Translations under genes and position numbers: made by a program
Notes under the pieces: generated by a model
The model's input: only the letters and a program-made list of their open reading frames with translations
Database searches by the model: none
What the model was told of the DNA's origin: nothing
Shown here: positions 36,617 through 46,646 of the stretch, piece after piece
Position numbering within the stretch: position 1 is the first letter of the stretch
Layout: every line of letters starts with the position of its first letter
Origin: Chlorobiota bacterium
GTDB lineage: Bacteria; Bacteroidota; Ignavibacteria; Kapaibacteriales; NICIL-2
Direction: 5' to 3'
Length of the DNA stretch: 64,000 nt
NCBI GenBank assembly: GCA_026415505.1
Contig: JAOAGY010000021.1
Span: 1 to 64,000, forward strand

Positions 36617-37468
36617 ATGCTGCGGTGTTTTCTTTTGAGCGTGGTTTCGCTCGCTACCCTCCTCTACGCCGACGAGGACGTGTTGCGTCCGAAAGGGCGT
36701 GTCGGCAGTCAAGCACCGATCGTTCAGCCGGAGGGTTTGGTGCGCAATCCGTGGGCATTCGGTATCGAGCTGGGCGGCTCGCTGAGCTTTTTTGCTCAGA
36801 ACATCACACTGCACCAGTCGCCCGATTACGAAACGAACATGACCGGCGGATCCGGCTTCGGTCCGCTCATCGACGTCGCGCTCGATTATGCGCTGACCGA
36901 TCAGCTCGGTTTGCAACTGCGACTCGGTTACGACCGCAAGCATTACACCGTCAGTGGCTATCTCGACGCCCCCTGCGAGACACCACCCGGCAGTGGGTTC
37001 TACCTTCCTGCCCGCATCAATGAAGACTACAGCCAGACGGTCAACTACTGGACGGGCAACATCGGTATTCGCTACCGGTTTGCCGACAGTTGGCTGCTGA
37101 CCGCAGGATTTACCTACCACGCACGCAGCAATGCATCGTACACCGTCACCGACACAATCACCGAAGGAACGTGTCAGTTTCATGACGATCTCGGCAACCC
37201 GCTCGGACAACGCCGCCAATTGACCGGCTCGAATACAGCAGGATTCAACGCATCGCGGTGGTCGCTCGATCTCGGAATCGGCTACCGTATTCCACTCAGC
37301 GAAAATGTGGTACTCGTGCCGCGTTTGAACGGGCAACTGTTTCTTTCCCCCCTTGCTCCCGATGACTCGGCAAGCGGAAGACACCCTGCTGTGGGGCAAA
37401 TCTATTCATACACCGACCGACGCTTGCACGCGTTGCAATTGATCGTCGGACTCTGGTTCAACTTGTAA
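36617..37468 (+). CDS. Outer membrane beta-barrel protein
   Basis: Signal peptide MLRCFLLSVVSLATLLYA; alternating strands DQLGLQLRLGYDRKHYTV, GNIGIRYRFADSWLLTAGFTYHAR; ends HALQLIVGLWFNL. Confidence 0.75.
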   Translation: MLRCFLLSVVSLATLLYADEDVLRPKGRVGSQAPIVQPEGLVRNPWAFGIELGGSLSFFAQNITLHQSPDYETNMTGGSGFGPLIDVALDYALTDQLGLQLRLGYDRKHYTVSGYLDAPCETPPGSGFYLPARINEDYSQTVNYWTGNIGIRYRFADSWLLTAGFTYHARSNASYTVTDTITEGTCQFHDDLGNPLGQRRQLTGSNTAGFNASRWSLDLGIGYRIPLSENVVLVPRLNGQLFLSPLAPDDSASGRHPAVGQIYSYTDRRLHALQLIVGLWFNL

Positions 37469-37482
37469 AACGGAGGTGACCA

Positions 37483-38970
37483 ATGAGAACTCTTGCGACG
37501 ATCGCATTTGCCTGCTGTGCTGTGACGGTGCTTGCGCAAATTCAAACGCGCACGCTCCGACCGAAAGTCGAAATCTTCCCGTTCGAATACAACAGCTCGG
37601 CAGACGACTTCTGCCCTGCCATCACGCACAACGGCGCGACGCTCTACTTTACCTCCGATCGCTCGGGCGAGCAGCGGATTTACCTCTCGCGTTCACGTGG
37701 TGGCGAGCTGCAGAGTCCCGACCGCATTCGCACGCTTGGCGATGCTGCACAGATCGGATGCCCGGCACTGACACCCGATGGTCAGACGATGATCTTCGCT
37801 GCGTACAAGCACGAAGCCGGCAGCATCGGGCGGACCGATCTCTACATGAGCAAACGAAGCGACGGATACTGGAGCAGCGGCACAGGTCTCGGTTCGCCGG
37901 TCAATTCGAGTGCATGGGATTCGCAAGCCTCGCTCTCGAGCGACGGACGCACGCTTTACTTTGCCAGCGATCGTCCGGGCGGCAAAGGCGGCACCGATCT
38001 CTACCGCTCCCGATGGCTGGGCAATCGGTGGTCGGAACCGGAACCGCTGACCGAACTCAACACCGAGTACGACGAAATCACACCTTCGATCGCACCAGAC
38101 AACAAAACACTCTATTTCGCCAGCAATCGTCCGGGCGGACTCGGAGGGCACGACATCTACGTCGCGCGTCTGCAGGGAAATCGCTTTTCGGCGCCACAGA
38201 ACATCGGCGAGCCGATCAACTCCGCCAGTGACGACATCAGCTACATTGCGCTGCCGAACTCGACGACAGCATATTTTGCCAGTGACCGTCCGGGAGGAAA
38301 AGGCGGCTTCGACATTTACCGCGCCGTGCCCAATCCCGAAATGCCCGAGCCAGTCGTCACCATGCGCGGTATCGTCCGTAACGCTGCTACGCAAGTGCCC
38401 GTCGGCGCCGACATCATCATCACCGATCTGAAGACCAAACAAAAAGTCGCCACCTTCCGCAGCGACGACGAAACCGGCGAGTACTACGTCACGCTCACTG
38501 CCGGGCGCACTTACGCAATCACGGCATCGCACCCGAACTTCCTGTTCTATTCCGAGCAAGTGGAAGTGCCCGCAACCGAGCGTGGACGCGACCTGGAAAA
38601 GAATCTCGATTTGGCACCGATCGAAAACGAAAGTGCAACCCGCCTGCTGGTCTTTTTCGACTTCGACAAAGCCGACCTGAAGGAAGAATCGCTACCGGAA
38701 CTCGATTTAGCCGCCGAGTTCTTGAAAGAGCATCCCACCGTGCGTGTCCGCATCGAGGGTCATACCGACGACGTCGGCACCGACGACTACAACCTTCAGC
38801 TTTCCAAGCGACGCGCCGATGCCGTCAAAACCTATCTCGTCTCGAAAGGGGTGGACGAAAAACGAATCATGACGGTCGGCTACGGCAAGTCACGACCGAA
38901 AGTCAAGGACACCACGCCCGAAGCACGCGCACAGAATCGCCGTGTGGAGATGAAAATCGTCGCCAAATAG
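37483..38970 (+). CDS. OmpA-family protein with PD40 (WD40-like) propeller repeats
   Basis: Repeats LYFASDRPGGKGGTDLY/LYFASNRPGGLGGHDIY; OmpA C-term VRIEGHTDDVGTDDYNLQLSKRRADAVKTYLVSKGV...NRRVEMKIV. Confidence 0.94.
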   Translation: MRTLATIAFACCAVTVLAQIQTRTLRPKVEIFPFEYNSSADDFCPAITHNGATLYFTSDRSGEQRIYLSRSRGGELQSPDRIRTLGDAAQIGCPALTPDGQTMIFAAYKHEAGSIGRTDLYMSKRSDGYWSSGTGLGSPVNSSAWDSQASLSSDGRTLYFASDRPGGKGGTDLYRSRWLGNRWSEPEPLTELNTEYDEITPSIAPDNKTLYFASNRPGGLGGHDIYVARLQGNRFSAPQNIGEPINSASDDISYIALPNSTTAYFASDRPGGKGGFDIYRAVPNPEMPEPVVTMRGIVRNAATQVPVGADIIITDLKTKQKVATFRSDDETGEYYVTLTAGRTYAITASHPNFLFYSEQVEVPATERGRDLEKNLDLAPIENESATRLLVFFDFDKADLKEESLPELDLAAEFLKEHPTVRVRIEGHTDDVGTDDYNLQLSKRRADAVKTYLVSKGVDEKRIMTVGYGKSRPKVKDTTPEARAQNRRVEMKIVAK

Positions 38971-38971
38971 C

Positions 38972-39757
38972 GTGCGGCGCAAGCGCTACAAACTCACGAT
39001 CGAATACGACGGTTCGCGCTATCGGGGTTGGCAAGTCCAGCCAAGCGGGCGAACGATCCAAGGCGAGTTGATCGCGGCACTGCGCGCTGCGACAGGTAGC
39101 GCTGACGCCACGTGCACAGGCGCCGGACGTACCGATGCCGGTGTCCACGCACTCGGGCAGGTCGCCCATACGGATTTGATCACTCGGCTCGAACCAGCCG
39201 ACCTGTGCGCTGCGATCAACGAACATCTACCAGCCGATATTCACGTGCTGTCGGTCGAACCCGTCTCGCACACCTTCGACGCTCGGCGTAGTGCCGTCGC
39301 GCGGAGTTACCTCTATTGCATCGCGCTGCGCCGCAGCGCATTCATCAAAAACTACGCATGGTGGGTGCGCTCGCCGCTCGATCTGGAGCGCATGCAGTCC
39401 GCCGGCGAGCTGCTCGAAGGAATGCACGACTTTCGCTCGTTCGCCAAACCCGATCCCGGGGTGCGTTCGACGCGCGTCATGGTCGAGCAGGTACACATTG
39501 AACAGCAAGGCATGCTCGTGCTCGTGCGCATAACCGCGTCGCATTTCCTTTGGCATATGGCGCGAGCGATTGTCGGCACACTGGTCGGTGTCGGCAGTGG
39601 ACAGCTCAGCGACGACGACGTCGTTGCATATCTCCGCTCGCCGTCTGCCGAGCCACTGCGGAATGCTGCTCCTGCTGCTGGTTTGTATTTGGAGCGGGTG
39701 TACTACAAAGGAGAGCCACGCATCAGCACGATCGCACCAATTCTGCGGCTCACCTAA
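38972..39757 (+). CDS. truA: tRNA pseudouridine(38-40) synthase
   Basis: YKLTIEYDGSRYRGWQVQPSGRTIQGEL; GAGRTDAGVHALGQVAH; GTG start. Confidence 0.96.
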   Translation: MRRKRYKLTIEYDGSRYRGWQVQPSGRTIQGELIAALRAATGSADATCTGAGRTDAGVHALGQVAHTDLITRLEPADLCAAINEHLPADIHVLSVEPVSHTFDARRSAVARSYLYCIALRRSAFIKNYAWWVRSPLDLERMQSAGELLEGMHDFRSFAKPDPGVRSTRVMVEQVHIEQQGMLVLVRITASHFLWHMARAIVGTLVGVGSGQLSDDDVVAYLRSPSAEPLRNAAPAAGLYLERVYYKGEPRISTIAPILRLT

Positions 39758-40917
39758 GCGATGGCGTACTCTTTGAGCAATTCGCGCGCGATGACGATGT
39801 GTTGGATTTCGCTGGTGCCTTCGTAAATCTCGGTGATTTTGGCATCGCGCAAGTATCGCTCGACCAAATATTCCCGCACGTAGCCATAGCCGCCGTGCAC
39901 CTGAATCGCATCGAGGGCGTTTTCGACCGCCACACGCGATGCAAGCAGCTTCGCTTGTGCTGCTTCCTTGACGTAACGCTTGTGCTGATCTTTGAGCCAT
40001 GCTGCACGGTAGGTCAGCAGTCGTGCTGCGTCGAGTTTTGTCGCCATGTCGGCGAGCTTGAATTGAATCGCTTGCAGCTCGGCGATCGGGCGACCGAAGG
40101 CATGGCGCTGCTGCGAGTACTCGAGCGCTGCTTCGAACGATGCTGCAGCAATACCGAGCGCTTGGGCTGCGATCCCGATGCGCCCGCCGTTGAGCGTTTC
40201 CATCGCGATTTTGAATCCTTGTCCGACCTCGCCGAGCCGGTTCGCATCCGGCACGTGAACGTTGTCGAAACCGAGCGAGCAGGTATCGCTCGATCGAATG
40301 CCGAGCTTGTCTTCCTTTGCGCCGTGCGTAAAGCCTGGCGTTCCTTTTTCGACCAGAAAGCATGTGATGCCGCGGTGGCGCAACTCGCGATTGGTCTGCG
40401 CGAAAACCAAGTACACGCTCGCCGTCGTGCCGTTGGTAATCCAGTTCTTGGTGCCGTTGATGATCCACTCGTCGCCATCGCGCGTTGCAGTGGTGTGCTG
40501 CGAGGTGGCATCCGAACCGGCTTCCGGCTCCGAAAGACAAAATGCACCGATGATTTCGCCTTGTGCCAGTCGGCGCAAGTAGCGCTCTTTCTGCTCGTCG
40601 GTGCCGTAGGTTTCGATTGCCCAGCACACGAGCGAGTTGTTCACCGACATGATGACACCGACGCTGGCATCCACTTTGGAAATTTCCTCCATGGCGATCA
40701 CGTAGCTGATGCAATCGAGTCCACTGCCGCCCCACTCGGGCGAAACCATCATGCCGAGGAAGCCAAGTTCGCCGAGCTTGCGGACGATTTCGGCGGGGAA
40801 TTCGCCGGTTTTATCGCGTTCGACGGCACTGGGAGCGATCTCGCTTCGAGCGAACTCGCGCGCCGTCTGACGAATCATCTCGTGCGTTTCGGAAAATTCG
40901 AGCGAAAACATTCGCAT
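39754..40917 (-). CDS. Acyl-CoA dehydrogenase
   Basis: FSLEFSETHEMIRQTAREFARSEIAP; GAFCLSEPEAGSDAT; QAFGRPIAELQAIQFKLADMAT-type motif; IYEGTSEIQHIVIAREL. Start 40917 or 40911. Confidence 0.95.
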   Translation of the reverse strand: MRMFSLEFSETHEMIRQTAREFARSEIAPSAVERDKTGEFPAEIVRKLGELGFLGMMVSPEWGGSGLDCISYVIAMEEISKVDASVGVIMSVNNSLVCWAIETYGTDEQKERYLRRLAQGEIIGAFCLSEPEAGSDATSQHTTATRDGDEWIINGTKNWITNGTTASVYLVFAQTNRELRHRGITCFLVEKGTPGFTHGAKEDKLGIRSSDTCSLGFDNVHVPDANRLGEVGQGFKIAMETLNGGRIGIAAQALGIAAASFEAALEYSQQRHAFGRPIAELQAIQFKLADMATKLDAARLLTYRAAWLKDQHKRYVKEAAQAKLLASRVAVENALDAIQVHGGYGYVREYLVERYLRDAKITEIYEGTSEIQHIVIARELLKEYAIA

Positions 40918-40995
40918 GCGCAAGGTGTGTGAAACAGCTATGAGCAAAAATGCGAATTTTGCCGTCGAACCATCCGCAGCGATTCCACAGGTCCA

Positions 40996-42852
40996 ATGCC
41001 ATCGCAGCGACCGACATTTGCCGAACGTCTCAGCGATCGAGTGCGACCGATCGTCGCGGTCGGCTCGATCGAACACGAACTGGCACGACACACCGACGAC
41101 CGCCCCGAGCTTGCAGCAGTGCAATCGCCACTATTGCTCGAGGACGTCATTGCCCGTTTCGTCGAAGCAGGTGCCGAACTTGTGTTGACCCCGACAGAGC
41201 GCGCCAGTCGTTTGTGGTTGGAGCCGCTCGATCGTGCCGAGAAAGTCTATGAACTCAACCGCAAGGCGGTCTGGATCGCCCGCAAAGCAGCGCGCAAAGC
41301 AGCATACGTCGGTGGTGTCGTCGCCCCGCCACCGGCGATGTTGGAGCCGATCGGTCCGCTGACCAAGGACATGCTGCGCCGCAGTGTCGCCGAGCAAGCA
41401 ATCGCACTGCTCGACGGCGGTTGCGATGTGCTCGTCCTCAAGTCGTTCGTGGACCTCGACGAATTGCTCATCGCGCTCGAAACCGTTGCGCCGATCGCCA
41501 ACGGCACACCAATCGTCGCACTCAAATCGTTCCCCGAAGACGGCGCAGTACTGGCGACGTCGTTCCCTGCCGATGTCGCTCGTCTGCTGGCGGCACAGGC
41601 AGCCGTCGCAGCGGTCGGTGCATGCGGTACGGTCGGTCCGCAGCGGATGCGCAGCATCGTCGCAGCGATGAGAAGCGGCACCGCATTGCCGCTCGCAGCC
41701 TTGCCCGATTGCGGCATTCCGACGATCGTCGGTGGCAAAGCGATCTACACTGCCGATGCCGACTACGTCGCGCGCAGTGTGCGCCACTTAGCCGATCTCG
41801 GCACGCGCATCGTCGGAACCGATCGTGGCACGACTGTGCCGATTGTCGCAGCCATCAGCGAAGCGCTCCGATCGGAATCGCTGTCGGTCGAAGAAACGCC
41901 ACCGGCAGCACCGGCGACGCATCTGGTCGCTCCGATGGATCGCCAACCCCCGTCGAGCTTTGCCGAGGCGCTCCGCACGCGCTTCGTAGTGACCGCCGAG
42001 CTGGACATTCCGCGCGGTCTCGATATGCGAAGCGTTCTCGATGGAGCCGCATTCTTTCGCAAGCATGGTTTCGACGCGGTCAATATCAGCGACGGTGCAC
42101 GGGCACGATTGCGCGTCAACTCGATCATGCTCAGCGCGCTGGTGCAGCAGCAAACGGGCATCGAGTGCATCGCGCACATCGCCTGTCGGGATCGCAACAT
42201 GGTCGCCCTGCAGAGCGATTTGCTCGGTGCGGCATTGCTCGGCGTGCAAAACATCTTGGCGGTCAGTGGCGATCCGACGCACATCGGCGACTTTCCCCGT
42301 GCCAAGTCGGTCGGCGACCTCGATTCGATCGGATTGATTCGCGCTGCACGAATGATGAACGCCGGACGCGACCTTGCCGGCAATCCGCTCGGCAGTGCGA
42401 CTTCGTTCACCATCGCGTGTGCATGCAATCCGTGCGCCGAGGATTTGGACGAGGAACTCGACAGGCTCGCACGCAAGATCGCCGAAGGCGCCGAAGCGGT
42501 TTTCACGCAGCCGATTTTCGACCCCGACACGTGGCTGCGCTTCATCGAACGGGTACGCGCGTTGCCGGCACGGTTCATCGTCGGCGTGCTCCCATTGCGA
42601 AGCCTTCGCCACGCGGAATTCTTGCACTACGAAGTACCCGGCATGGTCGTGCCCGGCTGGGTGCGTCAGCGCTTGGCACACGCTGCAACGCCGCGACACG
42701 CCGCCGAAGAAGGTATCGCCATCGCTGCAGAGTTTCTCGCTGCCGTCCGCCCACATGCCGACGGAGTGTACCTGATGCCGCCGTTCAAAAAGTACAGCGT
42801 CGCCGTCGAAGTTCTCCGACGCGCCGGTGTGGCTGTCACAGCCGACCGCTGA
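40996..42852 (+). CDS. Homocysteine S-methyltransferase-like (Zn ligands lost) / methylenetetrahydrofolate reductase fusion
   Basis: MTHFR half: FVVTAELDIPRGLD...DAVNISDG...CIAHIACRDRNMVALQSDLLGAALLGVQNILAVSGDPTHIGDFP; N-terminal half aligns to Hcy_methyltransferase fold but catalytic motifs altered. Confidence 0.85.
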   Translation: MPSQRPTFAERLSDRVRPIVAVGSIEHELARHTDDRPELAAVQSPLLLEDVIARFVEAGAELVLTPTERASRLWLEPLDRAEKVYELNRKAVWIARKAARKAAYVGGVVAPPPAMLEPIGPLTKDMLRRSVAEQAIALLDGGCDVLVLKSFVDLDELLIALETVAPIANGTPIVALKSFPEDGAVLATSFPADVARLLAAQAAVAAVGACGTVGPQRMRSIVAAMRSGTALPLAALPDCGIPTIVGGKAIYTADADYVARSVRHLADLGTRIVGTDRGTTVPIVAAISEALRSESLSVEETPPAAPATHLVAPMDRQPPSSFAEALRTRFVVTAELDIPRGLDMRSVLDGAAFFRKHGFDAVNISDGARARLRVNSIMLSALVQQQTGIECIAHIACRDRNMVALQSDLLGAALLGVQNILAVSGDPTHIGDFPRAKSVGDLDSIGLIRAARMMNAGRDLAGNPLGSATSFTIACACNPCAEDLDEELDRLARKIAEGAEAVFTQPIFDPDTWLRFIERVRALPARFIVGVLPLRSLRHAEFLHYEVPGMVVPGWVRQRLAHAATPRHAAEEGIAIAAEFLAAVRPHADGVYLMPPFKKYSVAVEVLRRAGVAVTADR

Positions 42853-42863
42853 ACCATTGCCCG

Positions 42864-42871
42864 TATATTCG
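42864..42871 (+). promoter_or_regulatory. Putative -7 element TATATTCG
   Basis: TAnnTTCG, 54 nt upstream of 42926. Confidence 0.35.
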
Positions 42872-42925
42872 CGCAGCCCTCGCGGTGGGGCAGGTGGTGT
42901 TGTTTCACTTTTTCGGGAGCGTCCC

Positions 42926-43546
42926 ATGTCACAGGAACCTTCGCGCACAGTGCCGGTCACGGAATTGCGCATCGGATTCGGGCGCCGTCTGGTCGCCATC
43001 CTCCTCGACGGCATCATCATTGCCATTGTCTCCGGTATCCTCGCACTGAGTGCAGGCTCAGCGTTCGAACCCCTCGTCGAAAAACACATCGCAGCGCAGA
43101 CGGAAGAAATGAACGCGTCGCTATCGGAGATGGACGAAGAGCAAGCAGACATGGCGATGGGATTTGCCAAAACCGGTATCGTCTGGGGCTTCGTCGCCAC
43201 TGCGCTTGCGCTCGTGTACTCGCTGTTCGAAATCTTCGCGGCAGCTTCGCCCGGCAAAATGATGCTCGGCATCAAGATCGCCAATGCCGATGGAACTGCG
43301 GCGACCACGCAAACGCTGACGACACGCTGGCTCGTCAAAACGGGACTATCGAGCCTGCTGAGCATCGCCGGTATGCTCACTGGAACTGCGATGTTGACGA
43401 CGCTTTCGCAAGTGATCGGGCTGGTCGTCTTTCTGGGCTGTTTCCTCGTGCTCGGCAGCAACCGTCAAGCACTCCACGATATGATCGCCAAGACGGCGGT
43501 GTATCGTCGCGAGCACGTCATGCAACCGGAATCCGTCGTCATGTGA
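42926..43546 (+). CDS. RDD family membrane protein
   Basis: GFGRRLVAILLDGIIIAIVSGIL...SPGKMMLGIKIANADG...RQALHDMIAKTAVYRR. Confidence 0.87.
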   Translation: MSQEPSRTVPVTELRIGFGRRLVAILLDGIIIAIVSGILALSAGSAFEPLVEKHIAAQTEEMNASLSEMDEEQADMAMGFAKTGIVWGFVATALALVYSLFEIFAAASPGKMMLGIKIANADGTAATTQTLTTRWLVKTGLSSLLSIAGMLTGTAMLTTLSQVIGLVVFLGCFLVLGSNRQALHDMIAKTAVYRREHVMQPESVVM

Positions 43547-43548
43547 CA

Positions 43549-44637
43549 ATGGAACGCAAGCGGCTCTACTACAGCGACTATTTGCAGCTCGACAAAATTC
43601 TCGGTGCACAGCATCTGCGAAGCTCCGAGCTGGGCGAGCCAGCACACGAGGAAATGCTCTTCATCATCGTCCACCAGGCATTCGAGCTGTGGTTCAAGCA
43701 ATTGCTGTGGGAGTTGCGCGACGCGATCGCACGCTTGGGGCAGGATTACGTTCCGGAATCCGACGTCGGCATCGCACTCGATCGGATTCGGCGGATGCTC
43801 GCGATCGTCGAACTTCTCGAACGGCAGTTCGACGTTCTCGAAACGATGACCCCACAACAGTTCATGGAATTCCGCGACCTGCTCTATCCCGCCAGTGGCT
43901 TCGAGTCGGTGCAGTTCCGCATGCTCGAAGTGCTCTTGGGAGTCGATGAGCGTCATCGCGTCCAGATTGACGCAGCGGGGTATCGAGCGCGGTTGCACGA
44001 CCACGATCGCACCGCGCTCGAACGCGTCGCCGCCGAGCCGAACCTTTTCGCGACGATCGAACGGTGGCTCGAAAAAATGCCGTTCATGGAATCGAGCGGC
44101 TATCGTTTTCTCGATGCCTACCGCCGAGCGGTCGAGCGCATTTTCGCTCACGACCGCGAAGAACTTCACCGCGTCGCGACGCTCAGCGACGACGAACGCC
44201 GCAAACAGCTCGACCAAATCGCCCGACTGGAAGCGCATTTCGCCGCACTTTTCGACGAAGGCGCTTACCGCCAGCTCATCGAGCGCGGCGAAAAACGCAT
44301 GTCGCAGCGCGCTACACTGGCGGCGTTGTTCATCGCTGTGTACGCGAACTATCCTCTGCTTCAGCAGCCGTACCGCTTGCTCGATGCCGTACTGGAGCTG
44401 GACAAACGGGTAAGTCTGTTTCGGTTTCGACACGCGCTCATGGTCAGCCGGATGATCGGGCAGCGGACAGGAACGGGCGGATCGAGCGGATTCGACTATC
44501 TGATGAAAACCGTGCTCCAGCATCGCGTGTTCACCGATCTGGCAGCGCTCGCCAGCTACATTCTCCCGTCGTCGCAAGTGCCGCCGCTCCCACCGGACAT
44601 TGCGGAAAAGCTGCACTTTGTCGCAGAGCTGCGTTGA
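43549..44637 (+). CDS. kynA: Tryptophan 2,3-dioxygenase
   Basis: YYSDYLQLDKILGAQHLRS...HEEMLFIIVHQAFELWFKQLLWEL; TPQQFMEFRDLLYPASGFESVQFRMLE; GTGGSSGFDYLM. Confidence 0.95.
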   Translation: MERKRLYYSDYLQLDKILGAQHLRSSELGEPAHEEMLFIIVHQAFELWFKQLLWELRDAIARLGQDYVPESDVGIALDRIRRMLAIVELLERQFDVLETMTPQQFMEFRDLLYPASGFESVQFRMLEVLLGVDERHRVQIDAAGYRARLHDHDRTALERVAAEPNLFATIERWLEKMPFMESSGYRFLDAYRRAVERIFAHDREELHRVATLSDDERRKQLDQIARLEAHFAALFDEGAYRQLIERGEKRMSQRATLAALFIAVYANYPLLQQPYRLLDAVLELDKRVSLFRFRHALMVSRMIGQRTGTGGSSGFDYLMKTVLQHRVFTDLAALASYILPSSQVPPLPPDIAEKLHFVAELR

Positions 44638-44655
44638 GCAGCACCCTGCAGCTCG

Positions 44656-45906
44656 TCATGCAGCTTCGGTAGCCGCGTCGAGATCGCGGTCGTACACGGC
44701 AGGCGACTCCCCGCGAACCGCTGCTGCAGTGATGCGGACGCGCCGCACGCCGCGGAGTTCCGGCAGTTCGTACATGATCGGCAGCATCACCTCCTCGAGA
44801 ATCGAGCGAAGTCCGCGGGCACCGGTTTTTCGCTCTTTCGCCAGTCGCACGACTTCGAGCAATGCCTCGCGGTCGAATTCGAGCTGCACTCCCTCCATCG
44901 CGAACAGTTTTTGATACTGCTTGACGAGTGCGTTTTTCGGTTCAGTCAGAATGCTCAACATCGCTTCGTCGTCGAGCGGGTGGAGCGCAACGAGCACCGG
45001 CAACCGACCGATGAATTCGGGGATGAAGCCATACTTGAGCAAATCGTCCGGCTCGACGTGACTGAGAAGCTCGTAGGTTTCCTCGACGCTCGTCGTGCCA
45101 GGATTGTGGAAACCGATCGCTGTCGATCGCATCCGCCGTGCGATGATTTTTTCCAGCCCGTCGAATGCGCCACCGCAGATGAAGAGAATGTTGCGCGTGT
45201 TGACCTGCAAGAGCGGTTGTTCGGGATGTTTGCGTCCGCCGCGCGGCGGAACACCGGCGATCGTGCCTTCGAGCAGCTTGAGCAGAGCTTGCTGGACTCC
45301 TTCCCCCGATACATCGCGCGTGATGCTGGGCGAATCGCTCTTGCGGGTGATCTTGTCGATCTCGTCGATGTACACAATGCCCATTTCGGCACGCGCGACG
45401 TTGTAGTCGGCATTCTGCAGCAGCGCTGCGATGATGGATTCGACGTCGTCGCCGACGTAGCCGGCTTCGGTCAGTGTCGTCGCATCGGCGATGGCGAACG
45501 GAACGTCGAGAATTTTCGCCAGCGTTCGAGCCAGCAGCGTTTTTCCCGTCCCGGTCGGTCCGATGAGCAGAATGTTGCTTTTTTCCACCTCGACGTCTTC
45601 GAACGCACCGAGCACACTGCCGCCGAGCACGCGCTTGTAGTGGTTGTACACAGCCACCGAGAGTGCCCGCTTCGCTTCGTCTTGACCGACGACATACGCA
45701 TCCAATTGCGCCTTGATTTCGGACGGCTTGGGAAGTTTGAGCGCAGGCACCGGCGCTGCCGACTGCCGCTCGCGCTGGCGGCTCTGCAGCATGATGAGCG
45801 AGTTGATGACGCAGATGTCGCAGATGTTCGCGTTGTTGCCCGTGATGAGCGTCGTCACTTCGTGTGCCGAACGCCCGCAGAACGAACAGGTGTATTCTTT
45901 GCTCAT
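44656..45906 (-). CDS. clpX: ATP-dependent Clp protease ATP-binding subunit ClpX
   Basis: Zn finger [11 protein letters not shown]...[46 protein letters not shown]. Confidence 0.97.
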   Translation of the reverse strand: MSKEYTCSFCGRSAHEVTTLITGNNANICDICVINSLIMLQSRQRERQSAAPVPALKLPKPSEIKAQLDAYVVGQDEAKRALSVAVYNHYKRVLGGSVLGAFEDVEVEKSNILLIGPTGTGKTLLARTLAKILDVPFAIADATTLTEAGYVGDDVESIIAALLQNADYNVARAEMGIVYIDEIDKITRKSDSPSITRDVSGEGVQQALLKLLEGTIAGVPPRGGRKHPEQPLLQVNTRNILFICGGAFDGLEKIIARRMRSTAIGFHNPGTTSVEETYELLSHVEPDDLLKYGFIPEFIGRLPVLVALHPLDDEAMLSILTEPKNALVKQYQKLFAMEGVQLEFDREALLEVVRLAKERKTGARGLRSILEEVMLPIMYELPELRGVRRVRITAAAVRGESPAVYDRDLDAATEAA

Positions 45907-45973
45907 CGTTGCTTGGTCGGTAGTCGTCAACCTTCGATGCACGTCGAGCGTGTATGCCCGATGTCGCGTGCTG

Positions 45974-46624
45974 TCAGACAGTTTTTGTGCTTTCGAGTAC
46001 GTGATCGACGATGCCGTATTCGAGCGCTTCGTGTGCCGACATGTAGTTGTCGCGGTCGGCATCGCGTTTGATGTCGTCGTAGGTCTTGCCGGTGTGCCGC
46101 GCGATGACGTGATAGAGCATGTCGCGAATGCGCAGCATCTCTTTGGTGAAAATCTCGATATCGGTGGCTTGCCCTTGCGTGCGACCGAGCGGCTGATGCA
46201 TCAGGATACGCGAGTGCGGCAGTGCGTAACGCTTGCCCTTCGTTCCGGCACACAGCAGCACTTGCGCCATCGAAGCTGCCACGCCGACGCAGTAGGTGGC
46301 GATGTCGGGCTTGATGTACTGCATCGTGTCGTAGATCGCCATTCCGGCGGTGACGCTACCGCCCGGCGAGTTGATGTACATGAAGATGTCCTTCGACGGG
46401 TCTTCGCTGGCTAAAAAGAGCAACTGCGCGATGACCAGCGATGCGACGTAATCGTCGATCGGCGTTCCGATGAAGATGATGCGCTCTTTGAGCAGACGCG
46501 AGTAGATGTCGTAGGAACGCTCGCCGCGGCTCGTTTGCTCGATGACGATCGGCACGAGCTGGCTACGTGGATCGAACGAGTAGAGTTCCATGCAATCTCG
46601 AGCAGTGGTGAATGCAAGCGCCAT
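45974..46624 (-). CDS. clpP: ATP-dependent Clp protease proteolytic subunit
   Basis: [66 protein letters not shown]. Confidence 0.96.
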   Translation of the reverse strand: MALAFTTARDCMELYSFDPRSQLVPIVIEQTSRGERSYDIYSRLLKERIIFIGTPIDDYVASLVIAQLLFLASEDPSKDIFMYINSPGGSVTAGMAIYDTMQYIKPDIATYCVGVAASMAQVLLCAGTKGKRYALPHSRILMHQPLGRTQGQATDIEIFTKEMLRIRDMLYHVIARHTGKTYDDIKRDADRDNYMSAHEALEYGIVDHVLESTKTV

Positions 46625-46646
46625 TGACGCATCGGTGCGCGATTTA

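Noticed and set aside
45974-46624. ClpP pseudoenzyme because of SMA instead of SMG after the nucleophile
   Set aside because: Ser, His and Asp contexts are intact; SMA after the catalytic Ser looks acceptable for Bacteroidota ClpP.
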